Made by a program: the position numbers and the translations under genes. The notes under the pieces are model-generated. The model ran no database searches and was not told the DNA's origin. It worked only from the letters and a program-made list of their open reading frames with translations. From Deltaproteobacteria bacterium (GTDB taxonomy: Bacteria > Myxococcota_A > UBA9160 > SMWR01), in NCBI GenBank assembly GCA_002729515.1, contig PBYF01000112.1, positions 1 through 47,573 on the forward strand: a stretch of DNA of 47,573 nucleotides. Direction: 5' to 3'. This document shows positions 43,322 through 47,573 of the stretch, one piece after another (the first letter of the stretch is position 1; each line of letters starts with the position of its first letter).

Positions 43322-44779
43322 GTGCCTGCCTACACTCCGCGTCGCCCCCCCCCAGGGTCCCGGGGAGGGCTTCCTCTGCGCACGTCCACCGTACTCATCG
43401 TCGATGACGAGGAGCTCTACCGCCACGCCCTCGAGCGCATCCTCCGGCGTGCGGGGCATGAGGTGATCACGGCTCGCGATGCCGCCGAAGCGCTGGCGAC
43501 CGTGAGCGACCAGAGCGTCGATCTCGTGCTCTCGGACGTGAAGATGCCCGGAATCGATGGCCTCGAGCTGGTCCGCCAGTTGCGCGAAGTGGCTCCAGAT
43601 CTCCCCTGTATCGTGGTCACCGGCTACGGCAGCCCCGATCAATCCGTAGAGGCATTGCGCGCCGGCGCCTTCTGGTACCTGGAGAAGCCCTTCGACCAGG
43701 GTCATCTGGACGTGGTGCGTCGCCTGGTGGCCCAGGCGATCGAGGTGGGACGCCTGCGCAGCGAGAACCGCATGCTCCAGCGCCAGCTCTGCTCACGCTA
43801 CGGCTTCGACAACATCGTCGGCACGAGCTCCGCCCTGCGCGAGGTGCTCGAAGTGGTGGCCAAGGTCGCAGAAACCAACAGCACGGTATTGATCACGGGC
43901 GAGAGCGGCACCGGCAAGGAACTCATCGCCCGTGCGCTCCACTACAACAGTCCTCGAACCGACCGCATGTTCGTGACCGTCAACTGCGGTGCCATCCCCG
44001 AGGAGCTGCTCGAATCGGAGCTCTTCGGCCACGTCAAGGGAGCGTTCACCAATGCCGTGAATCACCGGGAAGGACGCTTCAGCGTCGCCGACGGGGGAAC
44101 GCTCTTCCTCGACGAAATCGGCGACATGAGCCCCAACCTCCAGGTGAAGCTCCTGCGGGTGCTCCAGGACGGGACCTTCGAGCCTGTCGGATCATCGAAG
44201 ACCCGGGCCGTGGACGTCCGTCTGGTCGCCGCAACCAACCAGGATCTCGAGCAGGCGATTCGCGAGCGGCGCTTCCGAGAGGACCTCTTCTACCGCCTCA
44301 ATGTGATCCCCATCGAGATGCCCGCACTGCGCGACCGCAGGGATGATATCGAGCTGCTCGCCCACCACTTCCTGAAGACCGCAAACCGAGATCGCGAGCA
44401 GAAAGTGTCGGGCTTCAACACCGAGGCGCTGGACCGGATACGCGCCCACTCATGGCCCGGAAACATCCGGGAACTCGAGAACATGGTCGAGCGGCTGGCG
44501 GTGCTCTGCGAAGGGGGCCGGATCGAGGTCCAGGATCTGCCGCGCGAACTGCGCAGATCGCTCGACGCCCCCATCCTCACCGTGCCCCAGCTCCCGCCCA
44601 CCGGCCTTTCCTTCCGCGACCTGGTCGACGACTTCGAAACGGACCTGATCCTTCAGGCCCTCGAGCAGACCCACTGGAACAAGAACCAGGCCGCGCGCCT
44701 GCTCGGCCTGAACCGGACGACCCTGATCGAAAAGATCAAGAAGAAGGGTCTCGCTCCGGCAGCGCCTGCGTCCCACTGA
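43322..44779 (+). CDS. NtrC-family sigma-54-dependent response regulator with GAFTNA loop
   Basis: A 485-residue activator. The receiver domain has acidic pocket Asp28-29 and Asp72 (SDVKMPGIDG). The AAA+ domain has GESGTGKE, but the sigma-54 contact loop reads GAFTNA, not GAFTGA. The C-terminal Fis-type helix-turn-helix is NKNQAARLLGLNRTTLIEKIKKKGL, as in FleQ-like and NtrC-like regulators. The start is uncertain: a GTG at 43322 with GGGAG, or a rare CTG after GGGGAGG near 43379. A nine-base C run lies between the two. It is followed, 317 bases on, by a FliA/WhiG-type sigma gene with a sigma-54 promoter, which is its most likely target. Confidence 0.9.
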   Translation: MPAYTPRRPPPGSRGGLPLRTSTVLIVDDEELYRHALERILRRAGHEVITARDAAEALATVSDQSVDLVLSDVKMPGIDGLELVRQLREVAPDLPCIVVTGYGSPDQSVEALRAGAFWYLEKPFDQGHLDVVRRLVAQAIEVGRLRSENRMLQRQLCSRYGFDNIVGTSSALREVLEVVAKVAETNSTVLITGESGTGKELIARALHYNSPRTDRMFVTVNCGAIPEELLESELFGHVKGAFTNAVNHREGRFSVADGGTLFLDEIGDMSPNLQVKLLRVLQDGTFEPVGSSKTRAVDVRLVAATNQDLEQAIRERRFREDLFYRLNVIPIEMPALRDRRDDIELLAHHFLKTANRDREQKVSGFNTEALDRIRAHSWPGNIRELENMVERLAVLCEGGRIEVQDLPRELRRSLDAPILTVPQLPPTGLSFRDLVDDFETDLILQALEQTHWNKNQAARLLGLNRTTLIEKIKKKGLAPAAPASH

Positions 44780-44796
44780 CGGATTCGTAACTGCCA

Positions 44797-44822
44797 GACG
44801 CCAGAAGCGTCGGGGTTCCGAC
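44797..44822 (+). other. Two overlapping hairpins after the NtrC-type gene
   Basis: GACGC-CAGAA-GCGTC (44797-44811) and GTCGG-GGTT-CCGAC (44809-44822) are perfect 5-bp stems that share three bases, so only one can form at a time. There is no T run, so this is at best a weak rho-independent terminator or an RNA switch-like structure. Confidence 0.3.
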
Positions 44823-44921
44823 ACTTCGACCGCTTTGAGAAGTCCCCGCCACCCGCGGCGGCGGCACCTCTGCGAAAGCGCCTGCGCGGCAGGCAAAATG
44901 CAAAAAGACTAAAAACACAAG

Positions 44922-44934
44922 CTATTACGAATAG
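44922..44934. promoter_or_regulatory. Palindrome in an AT-rich island, possible activator site
   Basis: CTATT-ACG-AATAG is a perfect 5-bp inverted repeat within a strikingly AT-rich stretch (about 44895-44940) in otherwise GC-rich DNA. It lies about 65 bases upstream of the -24 box at 45000, the usual distance for an upstream site of an NtrC-type activator, whose gene ends 140 bases further upstream. Confidence 0.45.
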
Positions 44935-44999
44935 TTACAGGTCTCCCGGGAGGCGCGGCGAGGTGCCGGAGCCCCCGATCGTCCGCGCCCTCCGCGTCT

Positions 45000-45016
45000 T
45001 GGCACGACCCGTGCTT
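45000..45016 (+). promoter_or_regulatory. Sigma-54 promoter of the FliA/WhiG-type sigma gene
   Basis: TGGCACGACCCGTGCTT matches the consensus TGGCACGNNNNTTGCTT except for one base (G for the first T of TTGC), with GG-N10-GC spacing. Transcription would start near 45026, about 70 bases before the ATG at 45097. Confidence 0.75.
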
Positions 45017-45096
45017 TCCACGCAGCCCGCACGCAAGGCCAGGACGAAAACCGACCCCAGCGGGCCACACCGGGACCCGACCGAAGGAGAGCGTGA

Positions 45097-45861
45097 ATGG
45101 AAACTCTGTTGCGCGAAGCGAAGGAAAAGCAGTCCGAGATTCCCCCGCCCCTCAAGAACCAGATCGTACTCGAGCACACCTCGCTCATCCGTTACATCGT
45201 GAACCGGATCGCGGTGCGTCTGCCCTCTCATATCGACCTCGACGACCTGCACAATACAGGCGTGATCGGGCTGATGGACGCGATCGAAAAGTACGACCCC
45301 GAGAAGAATTGCAAGTTCAAGACCTACGCCGAGTTCCGAATCAAAGGGGCCATCCTCGACCAGCTGCGCTCTCTCGACTGGGTACCCCGGAGCGTGCGGC
45401 AGAAGAGTCGCCGCCTCGACAAGGCGTACGTCGATGTCGAACAGCGGCTCGGCCATCAGGCCAGCGAAGACGAAGTGGCGGATGCACTCGGCCTGCAAAT
45501 CGAAAAATTCCACGAATTGCTCAACCAGGTGCGCGGCATCTCGCTCGTGAACCTCGAGGAGATCCGCGGGACGAATCAGGACGGCGACCGCACCGGCACG
45601 TTCACCGACATCGTCGAAGACGTGAGCGCAGAGAACCCGTTTGCGACCTTCAAACTGAGCGAGACGAAGCAGGTGATCGCCTCGACGATTGCCTCCCTCC
45701 CGGACAAGGAACGGCTCGTCATCTCGCTCTACTACTACGAAGACCTCAACATGAAGGACATCGGTCAAATCCTCGGTATCACCGAGTCGCGGGTCTGCCA
45801 GATCCACACGAAGTCGGTCCTTCGTCTGCGGGCGAAACTCAAGGCTCTGGTGGACTGCTGA
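45097..45861 (+). CDS. fliA: FliA/WhiG-type RNA polymerase sigma factor
   Basis: A 254-residue sigma-70 family protein. Region 2 (IRYIVNRIAVRLPSHIDLDDLHNTGVIGLMDAIEKYDP), the following KFKTYAEFRIKGAILDQLRSLDWVPRSVR, and region 4 (LPDKERLVISLYYYEDLNMKDIGQILGITESRVCQIHTKSVLRLR) fit the FliA/WhiG group that usually controls late flagellar genes. AAGGAG lies upstream of the ATG. No flagellar genes occur in the window. The promoter is sigma-54 type, which would place this sigma factor downstream of RpoN, as in class II-to-III flagellar cascades. A FliA role is therefore likely but not proven. Confidence 0.9.
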   Translation: METLLREAKEKQSEIPPPLKNQIVLEHTSLIRYIVNRIAVRLPSHIDLDDLHNTGVIGLMDAIEKYDPEKNCKFKTYAEFRIKGAILDQLRSLDWVPRSVRQKSRRLDKAYVDVEQRLGHQASEDEVADALGLQIEKFHELLNQVRGISLVNLEEIRGTNQDGDRTGTFTDIVEDVSAENPFATFKLSETKQVIASTIASLPDKERLVISLYYYEDLNMKDIGQILGITESRVCQIHTKSVLRLRAKLKALVDC

Positions 45862-45891
45862 CGCGCCGGACCGAAGCCCTGATCACTTTTC

Positions 45892-46617
45892 CTAGGCAGT
45901 ACAGGAAACGAGCAGCACCGTAATGTTGTCCTCGCCACCCCGTTCATTGGCGAGGGAGATGAGTTGCTCGCAGGCGGAATCGGGATCCGCTGCACCGACG
46001 GCTATCTCGGCAATCTCGCTGTCGCGTACGTGGCCGGTGAGACCATCCGAGCAGAGCACGAAGGTGTCGCCCGCCGCTGGAGTCAACTCCGCCAGATCGG
46101 GCTCCACCGATCGGCGCACGCCCAGCGCGCGGGTCAGGACGTGCCGGTGCGGATGCCCGCGCGCCGCCGTCTCGGTGATCTCGCGCCGTCGCACCAGTTC
46201 CGCGACCAGCGAGTGATCGTCCGTGAGCTGTCGGATTCTTTCGGCCCGGATCAGGTAGGCCCGACTATCTCCCACGTGGGCGAGGGCCACCCGGCCGGAT
46301 GCCGCGAGCAGCGCCACCAGCGTCGTTCCCATGCCCGACAACTCGGGCTTTCGCCGTGCGGTGTCCAGGATCTCGCGGTTCGCAGCAGCGAGCGAGTAGC
46401 GCAGCTTGTCGGTGAGACTGGCCGCTGCATCCGCCAAGGTCTCCAGGGCACCCACCACCGCCTGGGCGGCGATCTCACTCGCCACCTGACCCGCCCTGTG
46501 GCCGCCCATGCCATCGGCCACCAGGTAGACGCCCAGATCGGCTGCGACGATGCAGCAATCCTCATTAGCGCGTCGTTTGAGGCCCACGTCGGTTCTGGCC
46601 GCCGCGCGGAGGTTCAT
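45892..46617 (-). CDS. PP2C-family protein serine/threonine phosphatase
   Basis: A 241-residue Stp1/PrpC-like phosphatase. Metal-binding motifs are in order: RRANEDCC, VADGMGGHRAGQVAS, GMGTTLVAL, AHVGDSRAYLIR, LCSDGLTGHV and GGEDNITVLLV. It would dephosphorylate serine/threonine kinase targets. No kinase of this type lies in the window. GAGG is nine bases before the ATG at 46617, so this is preferred over the start at 46653. It is convergent with the sigma factor gene (30 bases between) and divergent from the receiver gene. Confidence 0.92.
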   Translation of the reverse strand: MNLRAAARTDVGLKRRANEDCCIVAADLGVYLVADGMGGHRAGQVASEIAAQAVVGALETLADAAASLTDKLRYSLAAANREILDTARRKPELSGMGTTLVALLAASGRVALAHVGDSRAYLIRAERIRQLTDDHSLVAELVRRREITETAARGHPHRHVLTRALGVRRSVEPDLAELTPAAGDTFVLCSDGLTGHVRDSEIAEIAVGAADPDSACEQLISLANERGGEDNITVLLVSCTA

Positions 46618-46827
46618 TGAAGCCGACCTCCCATGACCATCCATCTGGCCCATCGGAGCGTCCCCTCACACTCTTGACCTCGCCACCCCCGGGGGAAGGG
46701 ACCCTCCCTGGACGGATGGCCCAGAAAACCATTCAATCTCAGGAGTTCTGGCGTCGATACTACATGCTGAGCCGAATCCAACGCGAGGAACTCGGGCGCC
46801 GAGAATGCGACACCGGGGGGGGGACAT

Positions 46828-47573
46828 ATGGGCAAGAAGCTGCTGCTCGCAGACGACAGCGTCACGATCCAGAAGGTGGTCGGAATCAGCTTTGCCAGCG
46901 AGGACGTCGAACTCTTGATTGTCGACAACGGCAACGATGCCGTGGAGCGGACCCGCGCGATACGTCCCGACGTCGTGCTGGCGGACGTCGTGATGCCGGG
47001 CCTAAATGGCTACGAGGTCTGTGAAGCGCTCCAAGCCGATCCCGACCTGCGACACATTCCGGTGCTGCTGCTGACCGGGACCTTCGAATCATTCGACGAG
47101 AAACGTGCCGCACGCTGTGGCGCCGCCGGTCACGTCGCGAAGCCCTTCGAAGCCCAGGCCTTGGTGGACCGCGTGCGCGCGCTGCTGGCGCGACTGCCCG
47201 AACACGCACCCGCCGATTCCACGCTCCCACCGCTCGCAAACCCCAGCGAAATCGCGCCATCGAATGCAGACGCCTTTGACTTTTTCGAGGACGGAATGGC
47301 CACTGCCGAGCCCACGTCCACACGCAGCCCGGATTCCAGTCCCGGTGCGGACGTTTTCTCTTTCGGCGACGCCGGCACGCTGGAGGCGCCCCCGGCAGAC
47401 CCCGCATCGAACCAGGAAGCCGCCACGCTCGACGAGACACTCGCACCGGCTCTCACCGCCACACAATTTGACTCAGACTTCACAACCGGTGCCTTTGAGT
47501 CAGACCTCACAACCGGTGCCTTTGAGTCAGACCTCACAACCGGTGCCTTTGAGTCAGACCTCACAACCGGTGC
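46828..47573 (+). CDS. Response regulator with C-terminal repeats, cut by the window end
   Basis: An open reading frame with no stop before the edge (248 codons and part of another). A receiver domain (1-120) begins MGKKLLLADDSVTIQKVV, with phospho-acceptor Asp53 (LADVVMPG), and has LLLTGTFESFDEKRA and AGHVAKPFE, typical of a receiver family common in deltaproteobacterial lineages. From about residue 130 the protein is Ala/Pro/Asp-rich and unstructured. From 47467 it consists of 9-residue repeats (FESDLTTGA). The ATG follows a run of nine G (46815-46823) that serves as ribosome site. The output function is not visible. Confidence 0.85.
   Translation, partial: MGKKLLLADDSVTIQKVVGISFASEDVELLIVDNGNDAVERTRAIRPDVVLADVVMPGLNGYEVCEALQADPDLRHIPVLLLTGTFESFDEKRAARCGAAGHVAKPFEAQALVDRVRALLARLPEHAPADSTLPPLANPSEIAPSNADAFDFFEDGMATAEPTSTRSPDSSPGADVFSFGDAGTLEAPPADPASNQEAATLDETLAPALTATQFDSDFTTGAFESDLTTGAFESDLTTGAFESDLTTG
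47467..47573 (+). repeat. 27-bp tandem repeats in the response-regulator tail
   Basis: Four units: 47467-47493 (first, three base changes), 47494-47520, 47521-47547 (identical) and 47548-47573 (26 of 27 bases, cut by the edge). Each encodes FESDLTTGA (FDSDFTTGA in the first) in frame with the receiver gene. The array is open at the window end, so copy number is unknown. Confidence 0.95.

Noticed and set aside
46618-46827. Sigma-70-like pairs (TTCAAT/GATACT, or TTGACC) before the receiver gene
   Set aside because: Weak matches. The first has an 18-base spacer with only partial boxes and the second has no -10 box.

Overview
The window looks like chromosomal DNA of a GC-rich, Gram-negative (diderm) bacterium of the former Deltaproteobacteria type (Myxococcota or Desulfobacterota-like). 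The signs are an outer-membrane gene (an LptF/LptG permease), a type IV pilus block in the order pilB-pilT-pilC-pilS-pilR, several sigma-54 activators, and a DDSVTIQK-type response regulator common in that group. Genus or species cannot be read from it. No rRNA, tRNA, CRISPR array, insertion sequence or phage gene was seen. Both ends of the window lie in short tandem repeats, so it may be an assembled contig that broke at repeats.

Region 1 (1-17.8 kb): type IV pili and envelope. pilY1 (minus) is divergent from a minor-pilin operon (plus: GspH/FimT type, pilV, pilW, pilX, then a lipoprotein with Ig-like repeats). Facing it on the minus strand is pilB-pilT-pilC-pilS-pilR plus an extra membrane histidine kinase in the place where pilA often lies. 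Good sigma-54 (-24/-12) sites face both ways in the pilY1/minor-pilin gap, and PilR is a sigma-54 activator. A YbhN-type membrane protein, ribF and an lptF/lptG-type gene follow.

Region 2 (19.8-26.4 kb, minus): rsmD-coaD, then coaBC-nfeD-slipin-hflK-hflC. This places three SPFH proteins and an NfeD membrane protease in one tight run with coenzyme A genes.

Region 3 (26.6-34.4 kb): a probable murein-turnover island. It holds a DUF5658-like membrane protein and a lytic transglycosylase (behind a near-consensus sigma-54 promoter), a PBP4-type carboxypeptidase, a fused SpmA-SpmB membrane protein, AmgK- and MurU-type MurNAc salvage enzymes, a metallo-beta-lactamase-fold hydrolase and AnmK. The set nearly completes anhydro-MurNAc recycling to UDP-MurNAc. 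The two missing steps, uptake and MurNAc-6-phosphate phosphatase, coincide with two unassigned proteins of the same operon.

Region 4 (34.5-38.9 kb): a sigma-70-type promoter, a small membrane protein, two paralogous GT4 glycosyltransferases around a methyltransferase, and a second methyltransferase on the other strand overlapping the last glycosyltransferase by 97 bases.

Region 5 (38.9-47.6 kb): signalling. It contains a membrane-anchored coiled-coil protein with a RelE/HigB-like C-terminal tail (possibly undescribed), a response regulator, a PAS histidine kinase, two divergent NtrC-type activators with an inverted repeat between them, a FliA/WhiG-type sigma factor behind a near-perfect sigma-54 promoter, a PP2C phosphatase, and a response regulator whose C-terminus runs into 9-residue tandem repeats at the window edge. 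Four sigma-54 sites and three sigma-54 activators in 47 kb suggest that pili, a murein hydrolase operon and an alternative sigma factor share RpoN-dependent control.
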